Below, piece after piece: positions 20,974 through 31,844 of a stretch of 64,000 nt of DNA (positions are counted from its first letter, which is position 1; each line of letters begins with the position of its first letter). Position numbers and translations under genes: made by a program. The notes beneath the pieces were generated by a model. That model ran no database searches, had not been told where the DNA came from, and worked only from the letters and a program-made list of their open reading frames with translations. Source of the stretch: Novilysobacter_A longmucuonensis (GTDB lineage: Bacteria > Pseudomonadota > Gammaproteobacteria > Xanthomonadales > Xanthomonadaceae); the NCBI RefSeq assembly GCF_046600735.1, contig NZ_JBJMAW010000005.1, positions 62,001 through 126,000 on the forward strand, in the 5' to 3' direction.

Positions 20974-20982
20974 TGCTATCAT
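20974..20982 (+). promoter_or_regulatory. Candidate extended -10 element upstream of gyrA
   Basis: TGCTATCAT fits an extended -10 (TGnTATnAT) 106 bp before the gyrA ATG, in a locally AT-richer stretch. The -35 region is poor, which extended -10 promoters tolerate. Position is by pattern only. Confidence 0.4.
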
Positions 20983-21087
20983 TTCACGTCTTTTTCATCT
21001 GCCCCACGCGCTGTCGCGGAGTGACCCAAAAAACGGTCGTTTCCATGGCTCGCCGGCAGCATCGATCTTGCTTACGACGGAACCCTG

Positions 21088-23733
<2,646 letters not shown>

Positions 23734-23755
23734 CGCTTGGAGCGACACGGATCGG

Positions 23756-23787
23756 AAAAGACGCCACCTTCGGGTGGCGTTTTTCTT
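23756..23787 (+). terminator. Rho-independent terminator of gyrA
   Basis: AAAAGACGCCACC-TTCG-GGTGGCGTTTTTCTT: a perfect GC-rich 7-bp stem extended by A-T pairs, a stable UUCG tetraloop and a T-tract, 22 bp after the gyrA stop. The A-run upstream could also serve transcription from the other side. Confidence 0.92.
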
Positions 23788-23809
23788 TCCACGCGGCCGA
23801 CGCGGGAGC

Positions 23810-23927
23810 AAATCTCCCCCGCACCTCTTTTCCAAAGAGGGGAGACAAGCCCGTAAGTCGGGCCGACAAGCCCAGCCCCCGGCGCATCCAATGCGCTGGG
23901 CTTGTCAGCCCAGCCTACGCGAGGCCT
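23810..23927. repeat. Two adjacent palindromic repeats (families C and G) after gyrA
   Basis: 23815-23849 is a family C-type element (CTCTTTTCCAAAGAG core, flanked by CCCCC and GGGG). Directly after it, GACAAGCCCAGC (about 23864-23876) faces GCTGGGCTTGTC (about 23895-23907), followed by AGCCCAGCCTAC. Together they fill the gap between the gyrA terminator and the convergent peroxiredoxin gene. No gene is supported here. Confidence 0.65.
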
Positions 23928-23976
23928 TGTGCCAAACGTGATGTCGGCGTTGCGGGAGGTGCGGGTCGAGGCTGCC

Positions 23977-24456
23977 CTACGGCAGCTGCTTCAGCATGTG
24001 CTCGGCCGAGGAAACCCCGAACTCGCCGGGACCCTCGACGTTCAGCTGCTGCACCACGCCGTCCTCGGCGTATAGCGCGAAGCGCTTGGCGCGGGTGCCC
24101 ATGCCGTAGGCGCTGGCGTCGAGTTCCAGGCCCAGCGCACGGGTGAACTCGCCATTGCCGTCGGCCAGCATCATCAGTCCGCCGGGGACGTGGTGCGCCT
24201 GGCCCCAGGCCTGCATCACGAACGGGTCGTTGACTGACAGGCAGGCGACGTCGACGCCGCGGCGGTGGAACTGGTCGAACAGTTCGACGTAGCCCGGCAG
24301 GTGCTTCTCCGAGCACGTCGGGGTGAATGCGCCGGGCACCGCGAACAGGACGAGCTTGCGTCCCTCGACCAGGGCCTTGGTGTCGACGGTCTCGATGCCG
24401 TCGTGGATTCGCTGCAGCGGGACTTCGGGAAGGTATTCGCCAACCTGGATGCTCAT
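23977..24456 (-). CDS. Peroxiredoxin (Prx5/AhpC-TSA family)
   Basis: Thiol peroxidase of the peroxiredoxin-5 type, 159 aa. The peroxidatic cysteine is C48 in VPGAFTPTCSEKHLPGY. A second Cys (C72, VACLSVND) is present, but the classic resolving position cannot be assigned by eye. ATG 24456 (MSIQVGEYLPEV) matches the family; the open frame to 24507 is unneeded. It reduces H2O2 or alkyl hydroperoxides, probably with glutaredoxin or thioredoxin as reductant. Divergent from the DnaJ-family gene, 175 bp apart. Confidence 0.92.
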   Translation of the reverse strand: MSIQVGEYLPEVPLQRIHDGIETVDTKALVEGRKLVLFAVPGAFTPTCSEKHLPGYVELFDQFHRRGVDVACLSVNDPFVMQAWGQAHHVPGGLMMLADGNGEFTRALGLELDASAYGMGTRAKRFALYAEDGVVQQLNVEGPGEFGVSSAEHMLKQLP

Positions 24457-24631
24457 CGGGATCGTCTCTCGGGGGAGTGCGGCCAACGCGCAGTTTATGC
24501 GCACCACCTGAAATGCGCGTCAAAGTAGACACGCACTTGAAAAAAAAACCGGCGAGGCCATCTTCTGCGCTACCTTGCGCGATGCTGTCGCGCGCGTACG
24601 CTGTGTCGCCGCCTTCGCATCGGGAGTTTTC

Positions 24632-25540
24632 ATGCAGTTCAAGGATTACTACGAAGCCCTCGGAGTCGAGTCCAGCGCCGGCGAAGCGGAGATCAAGACC
24701 GCCTACCGCCGGCTGGCGCGAAAATATCATCCCGACGTCAGCAAGGAGGCCGGCGCCGAGGAGAAGTTCAAGGCGGTCAACGAAGCGTACGAGGCGCTGC
24801 GCGACCCGCAGAAGCGCGCCGCCTACGACCAGTTACGGGCCCGTGGCTACCGCCCAGGCGATGACGTCCAGCCGCCGCCGGGCGGCTTCGGGGGTGGCGG
24901 TGGCGGTTACGCGGGCAACGTCGATTTCGAGGAGATCTTCGCCGGCGGCGGTGCCGGCGGCGGTTTCAGCGACTTCTTCGAAAGCATGTTCGGCCGGGGC
25001 CGTGGCGGCGCCGGCGCCGGTCCGCAGCGCAGTCGCCCGGCTCCACCGCGGGGCGATACCCGGGCCAAGCTGGCGATTTCGCTGGAGACGGTCTACCAAG
25101 GCGGCAAGGTGCGCATCGGCATCAGCGGCAAGACCTTGGATGTGCGCGTGCCCAAGGGCATCAGGCCGGGCCAGCTGATCCGACTGAGCGGCCAGGGCGA
25201 GCACGGCAACCTGCTGCTGGAGATGGAATACGCAGCGCATCCGCAGTTCGAGGTCGACGGCCGCAACGTGGTCCACGTGCTGCCGCTGTCACCGTGGGAG
25301 GCGGCGCTGGGCGCGGCTGTCAGCGTGCCGACGCTGGGCGGCCCGGTCGAGCTCAAGATCCCGCCGAATTCTGAAGCCGGTCGCAAGCTGCGACTGCGCG
25401 GCCGCGGCCTGCCGGGTGCCCCGCCGGGTGACCAGATCGTGGAGCTGGAAATACTGGCACCAAAGCCGGAGACCACCGCACAGCGCTCGGCGTATCAGGC
25501 CCTGCGCGATGCGTTCGAGGAGGACGGGCGACGGTCGTGA
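24632..25540 (+). CDS. cbpA: DnaJ-family co-chaperone (CbpA-like)
   Basis: Type II (zinc-finger-less) J-domain protein that stimulates the DnaK ATPase. The N-terminal J domain has the HPD motif at residues 33-35 (RKYHPDVSKE). A Gly/Phe-rich linker spans about residues 88-130 (GGFGGGGGGYAG and similar), followed by two DnaJ C-terminal peptide-binding subdomains (RPGQLIRLSGQGEHG, then KLRLRGRGLPG). 302 aa, like E. coli CbpA (306). I start at ATG 24632 (MQFKDYYEALGV) rather than the upstream frame opening at 24575. No cbpM partner is seen next to it. Confidence 0.92.
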   Translation: MQFKDYYEALGVESSAGEAEIKTAYRRLARKYHPDVSKEAGAEEKFKAVNEAYEALRDPQKRAAYDQLRARGYRPGDDVQPPPGGFGGGGGGYAGNVDFEEIFAGGGAGGGFSDFFESMFGRGRGGAGAGPQRSRPAPPRGDTRAKLAISLETVYQGGKVRIGISGKTLDVRVPKGIRPGQLIRLSGQGEHGNLLLEMEYAAHPQFEVDGRNVVHVLPLSPWEAALGAAVSVPTLGGPVELKIPPNSEAGRKLRLRGRGLPGAPPGDQIVELEILAPKPETTAQRSAYQALRDAFEEDGRRS

Positions 25541-25615
25541 GCCGGAGATACTGACCTGGCTTCAGGGCCCCGGCTCCGCGCGCCTTGGCTCCATATGCGT
25601 GGCCTCTGCATCTTT

Positions 25616-25720
25616 GTAGGAGCGGCTTCAGCCGCGAGCTGTTCGGCAACGGCGCACTCGGTGCGTTCGACGCGTTATCGCCCAACGGCGCAGATGCTCG
25701 CGGCTGAAGCCGCTCTTACA
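25616..25720. repeat. REP-like inverted repeat (family A), copy 3
   Basis: GTAGGAGCGGCTTCAGCCGC and GCGGCTGAAGCCGCTCTTAC flank a ~60-bp centre, between the convergent cbpA-like and pilH genes. The right arm has one change (CTCTTAC for CTCCTAC). Confidence 0.87.
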
Positions 25721-25736
25721 ACAGCCGGAATCTGCC

Positions 25737-26102
25737 TCAACCCGGCAGCAGCTGGCCGATGATCTCGGCCAGGTCGGCCTCATTGAACGGCTTGGTGATG
25801 TAGGCCTTGGCGCCCTGGCGCATGCCCCAGACGCGGTCGGTGTCCTGGTCCTTGGTGGTCACCAGCACCACCGGAATGTGGCGGGTGGTCGGCTCGCGGC
25901 AGATCGACCGCGTGGCCTGGAAGCCGTTGAGGTTCGGCATCACCACGTCCATCAGCACCAGGTCGGGGAGCTCGCGCTTGGCCGCTTCGACACCGGCCGC
26001 GCCATCCTCGGCCGTCACCGCTTCATGGCCCAGCTTCTCCACGATGCGGCGGATGCCCATCAACTGCGAGGGCGAATCATCCACGATCAAGATACGAGCC
26101 AT
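25737..26102 (-). CDS. pilH: Twitching-motility response regulator PilH
   Basis: Single-domain CheY-like receiver, 121 aa, no output domain. The acidic pocket is D8-D9, the phosphorylated Asp is D52 (LVLMDVVMP), the conserved Thr/Ser is T83 and Lys is K104 (ITKPF). The run NGFQATR and VTTKDQDTDRVWGMRQGA closely follow PilH of the Pseudomonas Pil-Chp system, which controls type IV pilus retraction and twitching. The rest of the pil-chp cluster is not present here. A generic CheY-like regulator is possible but less likely. Confidence 0.85.
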   Translation of the reverse strand: MARILIVDDSPSQLMGIRRIVEKLGHEAVTAEDGAAGVEAAKRELPDLVLMDVVMPNLNGFQATRSICREPTTRHIPVVLVTTKDQDTDRVWGMRQGAKAYITKPFNEADLAEIIGQLLPG

Positions 26103-26206
26103 AGTCTTCCCCTAAACGTGCCGCCGATTGTAGCGATGCAGCGCGTGGCCGCAAACGGCCACCACTGGTGCGGCCGCAGGGACATGCGGGGGAGGGTGAT
26201 GACCGA

Positions 26207-27199
26207 TCAGATCGTCACCAGGGTGCGGCCGATCGAACCACCCGCGAGCATGGTCGGGAACACCTCCGGCAGCTGGTCGAGGCCGACTTCGCGGGTGCAG
26301 ATGCGGTCCAGGTGCATGGGTTTCCAGTCGCTGGCCAGGTGCTGCCAGACGGCCTCGCGGATATCGCGCGCAGTGCCGGCCGAGGCCACGCCCAACAGCG
26401 ACACGCCGCGGATGATGAAGGGCATCACGGTGGCGTCGAGCCCGTGCGACGCAGCCAGACCGGCACTGGCGACATTGCCGTAGGGCGCGGTCTGCGCAAG
26501 CAGGCTGGCGAGCATCGGCCCACCGACGTTGTCGAGCCCGCCGCCGAAGCGCGCGGTCTCCATCGGCCGGGTCGTGGCGAGGGCCTCGCGGCCCAGCACT
26601 TCGCTGGCGCCGATGGCCTTCAGGTAACTCGCCTGGTCGGCCTTGCCGCTGATCGCGTGCACCTCGAAACCGGCGCGGCTGAATATGTCCAGGGCGAGCG
26701 AACCCACCCCGCCGCTTGCGCCGGTGACCGCGAGCGGCCCGAGCTCGGGCCCCTGCCGGTTGTCGAGCATGCGGTACAGCGCCAGCGCCGCGGTGAAGCC
26801 GGCGGTGCCGAGGATCATGCTCTCGCGCAGGGTCAGGCCACTTGGCAGCGGGATGGCCCAGCGCGCCTCGAGCCGTGCATATTCGCCGTAACCGCCGTCG
26901 CGGGTCTCGCTGAGGCCGCAGCCGGTGACGAGCACCGCATCGCCTTCCCTGAACTTCGCGTCACTTGAGGCGACCACGTGCCCGGCGACATCGATGCCGC
27001 CGACCAATGGGAACCGGCGCAGGATCTTGCCCTCGCCGGTAGCGGCCAGCGCGTCCTTGAAATTGACCGAGGAGTGCGCGGTCCTGATCACGACCTCGCC
27101 CGGCGCCAGCTCGTCGAGCGAAACCTGCTCGATGCCGCTGCGGTAGCCGGCCTCGTCGCTGTGGATGCGAAATGCCTTGAATGCCGTCGGCGTCGTCAT
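26207..27199 (-). CDS. acuI: Acrylyl-CoA reductase-type quinone oxidoreductase (YhdH/AcuI)
   Basis: Zinc-independent medium-chain reductase, 330 aa, of the YhdH/AcuI group, whose known members reduce acryloyl-CoA to propionyl-CoA with NADPH and detoxify acrylate. Visible features: the N-terminal SSVNFKDALAATGEGKI, the nucleotide-binding VTGASGGVGSLALDI, and the C-terminal GVSLLGVASAGTAR. The ATG at 27199 (MTTPTAFKAFRI) is taken; another in-frame ATG at 27214 and a longer open frame add non-homologous residues. Physiological substrate here is inferred from the family. Confidence 0.88.
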   Translation of the reverse strand: MTTPTAFKAFRIHSDEAGYRSGIEQVSLDELAPGEVVIRTAHSSVNFKDALAATGEGKILRRFPLVGGIDVAGHVVASSDAKFREGDAVLVTGCGLSETRDGGYGEYARLEARWAIPLPSGLTLRESMILGTAGFTAALALYRMLDNRQGPELGPLAVTGASGGVGSLALDIFSRAGFEVHAISGKADQASYLKAIGASEVLGREALATTRPMETARFGGGLDNVGGPMLASLLAQTAPYGNVASAGLAASHGLDATVMPFIIRGVSLLGVASAGTARDIREAVWQHLASDWKPMHLDRICTREVGLDQLPEVFPTMLAGGSIGRTLVTI

Positions 27200-27385
27200 T
27201 GCTGTGCTCTTCATCCCGCCGTTCGGCAGGCTCAGGAGAGCCGACCTGCGGTCACGCGGGAATTTTTCGGGAGATGAGCCCCGATGATATCCGGATGCGG
27301 ACCGCTCCGATCTGGATCGGCCGACCGACCGAGCCGGACATGCGAATCGGAACAACAGCTCGTGCAACCGGATACGGACAGCGGA

Positions 27386-28735
27386 TCACGCACGCGCTCT
27401 GCGGACGGCGGCGAGCAGCGCTTGCAGCGCGACACCGGCGAACAGGAACAGGACCGGCTCGAGGTGCATGCGATAGCGCGCGTGCACGCCCGAAATGGCA
27501 TATGAAAACGTGAGCACCGCAAGCAGAAGAAACACGATCGCTGCGCCGTCGGCGTTCAGACGCTCGGAGCGCCCGCGAGCCATCAGGAATGCGCCGGCCA
27601 CGGCCAACGCGTTCACGACAAGCCAGGGCGCCCAGTACAGGAAGCCGTGTGTCAGCGGGTCGGTCCAGTCGAACAGCCAGAGCAGTGCGACCTTCTGTGC
27701 GGTGAGCGTGATCAGGTGTGTGGCACCGAGCCGGCCCATGAAGCGCGAGGTGTCTTCGGCGAACGCATCCTGCACGCGATTCTCGTAGCGCGCGCCGGGC
27801 GCATCGCCGAGTGGGACACCGTCGCGGATCGAGTCGATGGCGGCGAGGCTTTCCGGCGCGGTCCCGACCTGGTTGCCGGAGCCCTGGGCGTAGGGGCCGA
27901 ACGCCTTCCACAGGTTGTAGTCATTGGCGTTGGCCACGAGGATCACGCGCTCGAACACCACGTAGTTGCGTATCGCCCACGGCGTTACGACCAGTGCTGC
28001 CCCGATCGCGAGCGCCGCTGCGGAAAGCAATGCGGTGCGCCAGTGCACACGATAGCGCCACAGCAGCAGAAGCCCGGCGCCAGCGCCGACCAGGAGCATC
28101 TCCGATCGCGTCAGCACCGCGATGCCGCAGACCAAACCGGCGGCGAGCGCCGGCAGGATTTCGCCGCTGCGCAGCGCGCGTACCAGTATCAGTGCGAACG
28201 CGAGCAACAACGCTACCGTGAAGTTCGTCGCGTGATAGGTGGTCGAGACGAACACGAACGTCGGATAGAAGCACAACACGAGCGCGCCGGCGCCGGCGGT
28301 AATGCGGCCGAGACCGGCTCGGCGCGCGAAGAGGTAAAGTAGACCGGGGCCGAGCGCGCCCACCAGGACATTGAGCGCGATGTACGCCGTACGCGCGCCT
28401 GCACCATCGCCGAGCAGCGAAAACAGCCCTAGCCACAGATACGAGGTCAGCGGCGGCATGTAAGCCGATGCGTAGGGCGCGCCAGTGCGATCGCGCATGC
28501 AGAGATCGCCGTCGGTCTGTAGCGCGCAGAGACCTTGCTGGCCGTATTCCCAGGTCGAAGCGCCGCCACTCACATCGGCAAGCAGGAAAGCCGCCATGGT
28601 GCGCACGAGCAGGGCCAGCGTGACCAGGCAGAGCGCCACGCGCCCTTCCATCCCGGTGCTGAAAACCCGTCCCCGCATGAATCCGGGCGTGGGCCGCCAC
28701 CGCGTTGCGTCTAACGCCTCGACAACCATCGCCAT
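27386..28735 (-). CDS. Polytopic membrane glycosyltransferase, GT-C-like
   Basis: Integral membrane protein with about 10-12 hydrophobic helices and a short basic N-terminus. The first periplasmic loop (after LLVRTMAAFLLAD) carries acidic/aromatic residues and ends in PYASAYMPPLTSYLWLGLF, similar to the loop-then-amphipathic pattern of the ArnT/PMT (GT39/GT83) lipid-linked sugar transferases. The product would be about 449 aa from ATG 28735, preceded by GGGAG; a GTG at 28798 is also possible. It is 81 bp downstream of the flippase-like gene in the same orientation and closes the polyprenyl-arabinose cluster. The inferred role is transfer of the lipid-linked sugar to an envelope acceptor; the acceptor is unknown. 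Alternative: an unrelated polysaccharide-assembly protein. Confidence 0.72.
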   Translation of the reverse strand: MAMVVEALDATRWRPTPGFMRGRVFSTGMEGRVALCLVTLALLVRTMAAFLLADVSGGASTWEYGQQGLCALQTDGDLCMRDRTGAPYASAYMPPLTSYLWLGLFSLLGDGAGARTAYIALNVLVGALGPGLLYLFARRAGLGRITAGAGALVLCFYPTFVFVSTTYHATNFTVALLLAFALILVRALRSGEILPALAAGLVCGIAVLTRSEMLLVGAGAGLLLLWRYRVHWRTALLSAAALAIGAALVVTPWAIRNYVVFERVILVANANDYNLWKAFGPYAQGSGNQVGTAPESLAAIDSIRDGVPLGDAPGARYENRVQDAFAEDTSRFMGRLGATHLITLTAQKVALLWLFDWTDPLTHGFLYWAPWLVVNALAVAGAFLMARGRSERLNADGAAIVFLLLAVLTFSYAISGVHARYRMHLEPVLFLFAGVALQALLAAVRRARA

Positions 28736-28816
28736 CAACTCCCGCGAGCTTACGTAACCGCCTGCCACGTCCGACGACGCCACGCCACAGCGGAGCACGC
28801 CACGGCGGAGTCGGGC

Positions 28817-29791
28817 CTATTTATCGAGTGAACATGAAAGGACCGGAACGCCGATCCCGACCGCAAACCACAGGGTGGTCAGTCTTATGAGCACGGTCGC
28901 CGCGATGGCATCGGGGCCTGGAATCCCCTGCCACGCGAGGAGCGTCACCATCGCGAATTCGGCCCCACCCAAGCCGCCCGGCATGAAGCTGAGAGCGCCC
29001 GCGAGCATCGATATCGCATAGACGAACACGGCAAAACCCAGCGGCACATCCAGCCCCATCCACTGCAGGATCAGATGGAAAGCCCATGCTTCGGCTGCCC
29101 AGGCGACCAGGCTGAGCCCGGTGGCGCCCGCAAGCAGGGCGGGTGTGTGGCAACGGCGCGCCTGCAGCAGGACCTGCAACCCGTCGCGCAACAGCGACGC
29201 GATACGAGCGGTTCCGGTGACAGCGCCGTGGAGCCGCTGCAGCAGTCCCTGGCTGGATAGCACCAGGAACGCTGCCACGACGCCGGCGGCGCCGACAGCG
29301 ACCATGGGCTGCGACATCGGGTACACCGTCAACCCGAACAACGTGAGTACGACCACCGCCAGCAGATCGGAAAGACGCTCACTGAGGAACGCCGCGAGAC
29401 TGGTGGGGTAGGGCGTGCCCAAGCGCTTGAGCAGGACGCCGCGCAATGCCTCTCCCGCCTTGCCGGGCGTGGTGGTCAGTGCGAACCCGGCGATGTAGAT
29501 CTTCAGGCTCGGCCGCCATGGCACCGGGTGATCCATGGCCCGGAGATATGCCTGCCAGCGGATGAACCGAAGTCCGTAGTTGGCCAGGGACAGCGACAGC
29601 GCCGCCGCAACACCGAGGACGCCCACCTTCCCGATGGCCGCCAAGACCTCCTGCCAGCCGCTCCAGAGCGCAAAGCCGAGATAGCCAGTTGCCGCCAGCA
29701 GCATTGACCCGACCACCGCACGGGTGTGCCAGCCCGGCAGCGACTGGGTGCTGTCCAACACGGCCGGCGCTGATGGCAGGGGGGCCGTCAC
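28817..29791 (-). CDS. Flippase-like membrane protein (LPG synthase TM / UPF0104 family)
   Basis: 324-aa polytopic protein of the lysylphosphatidylglycerol-synthase transmembrane family (AglD/MprF-like, UPF0104). Family landmarks visible are RFIRWQAYLRAM (about residues 75-86), TTTPGKAGEALRGVLLK (the conserved P-G-x-x-G-E segment), FLSERLSDLLAVVVL and MPGGLGGAEFAMV. The best start is GTG 29791, overlapping the SDR stop as GTGA. Members of this family next to polyprenyl-sugar genes are thought to move lipid-linked sugars across the membrane; that function is inferred from the cluster, not from the sequence. Confidence 0.82.
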   Translation of the reverse strand: MTAPLPSAPAVLDSTQSLPGWHTRAVVGSMLLAATGYLGFALWSGWQEVLAAIGKVGVLGVAAALSLSLANYGLRFIRWQAYLRAMDHPVPWRPSLKIYIAGFALTTTPGKAGEALRGVLLKRLGTPYPTSLAAFLSERLSDLLAVVVLTLFGLTVYPMSQPMVAVGAAGVVAAFLVLSSQGLLQRLHGAVTGTARIASLLRDGLQVLLQARRCHTPALLAGATGLSLVAWAAEAWAFHLILQWMGLDVPLGFAVFVYAISMLAGALSFMPGGLGGAEFAMVTLLAWQGIPGPDAIAATVLIRLTTLWFAVGIGVPVLSCSLDK

Positions 29792-30528
29792 AGCGCCATC
29801 CGCTTGAAGACCGCACGGGGAATGCCCTGGATGATCATCATCAGGTACAGCCAGAACGCAGGTGCGTAGAGCACGTCCGCCCTGCGCTCGATACCGGCCA
29901 CGATCAGCCGGGCAATGGTGTTGGGCTGGGCCACCAGCAAGGCCGGCAGCGGCAGGCCCTGAGTCATGGGCGTTGCCACGAAACCCGGACGGATGTCGGT
30001 CAGCGATACGCCGGCCTTGAACAGGCGCGCCCTCAGGCCTTCGCAGTAGACAGAAACGGCGGCCTTGGCACTGCCGTAGACGTAGTTGCTCGGCCGCCCG
30101 CGATCGCCGGCTACCGAGGTGATCACGCCGATCGCGCCGCTGCGCTGGCGTTCGAACTGGTTGGCGAGGACGGTCAGCAAGGCGATCACCGAAGTGCCGT
30201 TGGTGGTGAACTCGCGCAGGGTCAGATCGGCATCGGCTTGGCAGGCCGCCTGGTCGGGCAAGGTCCCGTGCGCGACCAGGGCTATGTCGAAGCCACCGAG
30301 CGCCTGCACAGCCGCATCGACCATCGCCAGGTGAGCAGGCACATCGTTGGCGTCCATTTGCCGCCGGTGCACAGCCGATGCGCCGCGCACCGACAGGTCT
30401 GCGGCGAGTGACTCGAGCTTTTCGGCGTCGCGGCCGACCAGGAATAGGTGCGCGCCCCCTGCTGCCCACAACCGGGCGCATGCACCGGCGATGGCGGAAG
30501 TCGCGCCGATGATCAGGACCCTCTTCAT
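29788..30528 (-). CDS. DprE2-like short-chain dehydrogenase
   Basis: SDR-family oxidoreductase, 246 aa, resembling decaprenylphosphoryl-2-keto-erythro-pentose reductase (DprE2) of mycobacteria. An N-terminal Rossmann motif (LIIGATSAIAGACARLWA), the NAG-like ALVAHGTLPDQ, catalytic Ser in VITSVAGDRGRPSNYVYGSAK with Tyr and Lys (YxxxK), and a hydrophobic C-terminus (FWLYLMMIIQGIP) for membrane contact are seen. Its ATG overlaps the DprE1-like stop by 4 bp. Inferred reaction: NAD(P)H reduction of the 2'-keto intermediate to polyprenyl-phospho-D-arabinose. Confidence 0.86.
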   Translation of the reverse strand: MKRVLIIGATSAIAGACARLWAAGGAHLFLVGRDAEKLESLAADLSVRGASAVHRRQMDANDVPAHLAMVDAAVQALGGFDIALVAHGTLPDQAACQADADLTLREFTTNGTSVIALLTVLANQFERQRSGAIGVITSVAGDRGRPSNYVYGSAKAAVSVYCEGLRARLFKAGVSLTDIRPGFVATPMTQGLPLPALLVAQPNTIARLIVAGIERRADVLYAPAFWLYLMMIIQGIPRAVFKRMAL

Positions 30529-31844
30529 CGGGTAACCCGCTCCCAGAAGCGCGACAGCAAGGCCGGGTCGCGTAGGGCTTCCACCTCGCTCCAGCCGGGA
30601 TAGCTGCTGCGGAAGTCTTCCCCGCTCATGTGCGCATCCTTGGCCGGGTATATTCGTCCTCCCGCCGCCCTCACGATGGCATCGAGCCGCGGAAACAGGG
30701 CGGTGTCCAGGCGATCGGTCTGTGGAAAGTCCAGGGCGAGCGTCGTTCCCGAGCATGGGAACGAGATCAATCCCGGCGAGCGCGCCGGCCCGCACCGCTT
30801 CAGCACCGCGAGGAACGAACCTGCCCTGGAATCGGCGATGGCAGCCAGCAGCGCGTGGATGCCGGTGCGTTCCTCTCCCTCCGGGATCACCGCCTGGTAC
30901 TGCTGGAAGCCCTTGGGCCCGTAGATGCGGTTCCACTTCAGTATCGCGTCGAGCGGGTAGAAGAACGGGGCGTAGCCCACCCGCGCCCGGCTGCGCGTCC
31001 GCGGCGCCTTGCGCCAGTGCAGCTCGTTGAAGGTACGCAGCATCAGGCCGTTGACCAGCGACACCGGAGGCGTCAGCGGTACGGTGAGCTTGCGTGGATT
31101 CTCCACGGCGAGCGGCCCGTCCTCGGCGAAATCACCGGCCATGTGGATGCCGCGTCCGATGGCGTTGCCGGTGGCGGCGCAGTCGATCCACGCGACGCAG
31201 AATTCGTGCTTGTGGTCGAGCTCGGCCGAGAGCGCGAAGAATTCATCGAGGTCGCCGAAGCGCTGCGTGACACGGTCGATCTGGCTGGAGCGTATCGGCA
31301 CGAGCTGGATCTCGGCCCATTCGATCAGTCCGGTCAGGCCCAGGCCGCCGACCGTCGCATTGAACAGTCCAGCCTCGCTCCCGGGAGAGCAGACCTGATG
31401 CCCCGAATCGGAGCGGAGCAGTCCAAGCTGTCGGACGTGGCGGCCGAAGGTGCCCCGGCGGTGGTGGTTCTTGCCATGGACATCGTTGGCGATCGCACCG
31501 CCCAGCGTGATGTACTTGGTCCCCGGCGTAACCGGCAGGAACCACCCCCGGGGGATCGCCACCGAGAGGATGTCCTCGAGCGTGACCCCTGCCTCGGCCA
31601 CAAGTACGCCGGCAGACCAGTCGGCGCTGATGAAGCGATCCAGCGGCCGCATGTGGAGCACATGGTCGCTGGCGGCCAGGCAACTGTCACCGTAGCTCAG
31701 GCCCGCCCCATAGGGCAGCGTGGTGCCTTGTGCCTGCCTTGCCTGCGCCAGCTTGCGGGACAACTCATCACGCCAGTTGCAGCTCGTGGGAAGCTGCGGA
31801 AAGCGCGGATGCTTACCCCATGAAAGCAGTCGAGCGGTACTCAT
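30525..31844 (-). CDS. DprE1-like FAD-dependent epimerase subunit
   Basis: 439-aa FAD-linked oxidase of the DprE1 (decaprenylphosphoryl-beta-D-ribose 2'-oxidase) family. The FAD-binding part has LPYGAGLSYGDSC and TLGGAIANDVHGKNHH (H123-H128), the latter matching the mycobacterial GGAIACDIHGKNHH. The substrate domain has YGPKGFQQYQAVIPEGEE and a C-terminal GGRIYPAKDAH with the conserved Lys (K402). The Cys that nitrobenzothiazinone drugs attack in M. tuberculosis DprE1 (Cys387, in NICVDF) aligns with Ala370 here (TLALDF). Overlaps by 4 bp with both neighbours. Inferred role: oxidation of polyprenyl-phosphoribose C2'. Confidence 0.9.
   Translation of the reverse strand: MSTARLLSWGKHPRFPQLPTSCNWRDELSRKLAQARQAQGTTLPYGAGLSYGDSCLAASDHVLHMRPLDRFISADWSAGVLVAEAGVTLEDILSVAIPRGWFLPVTPGTKYITLGGAIANDVHGKNHHRRGTFGRHVRQLGLLRSDSGHQVCSPGSEAGLFNATVGGLGLTGLIEWAEIQLVPIRSSQIDRVTQRFGDLDEFFALSAELDHKHEFCVAWIDCAATGNAIGRGIHMAGDFAEDGPLAVENPRKLTVPLTPPVSLVNGLMLRTFNELHWRKAPRTRSRARVGYAPFFYPLDAILKWNRIYGPKGFQQYQAVIPEGEERTGIHALLAAIADSRAGSFLAVLKRCGPARSPGLISFPCSGTTLALDFPQTDRLDTALFPRLDAIVRAAGGRIYPAKDAHMSGEDFRSSYPGWSEVEALRDPALLSRFWERVTR

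Noticed and set aside
25541..25736. Possible small RNA between cbpA and pilH
   Set aside because: The region is explained by a family A inverted repeat; no promoter or terminator pattern of its own was found.
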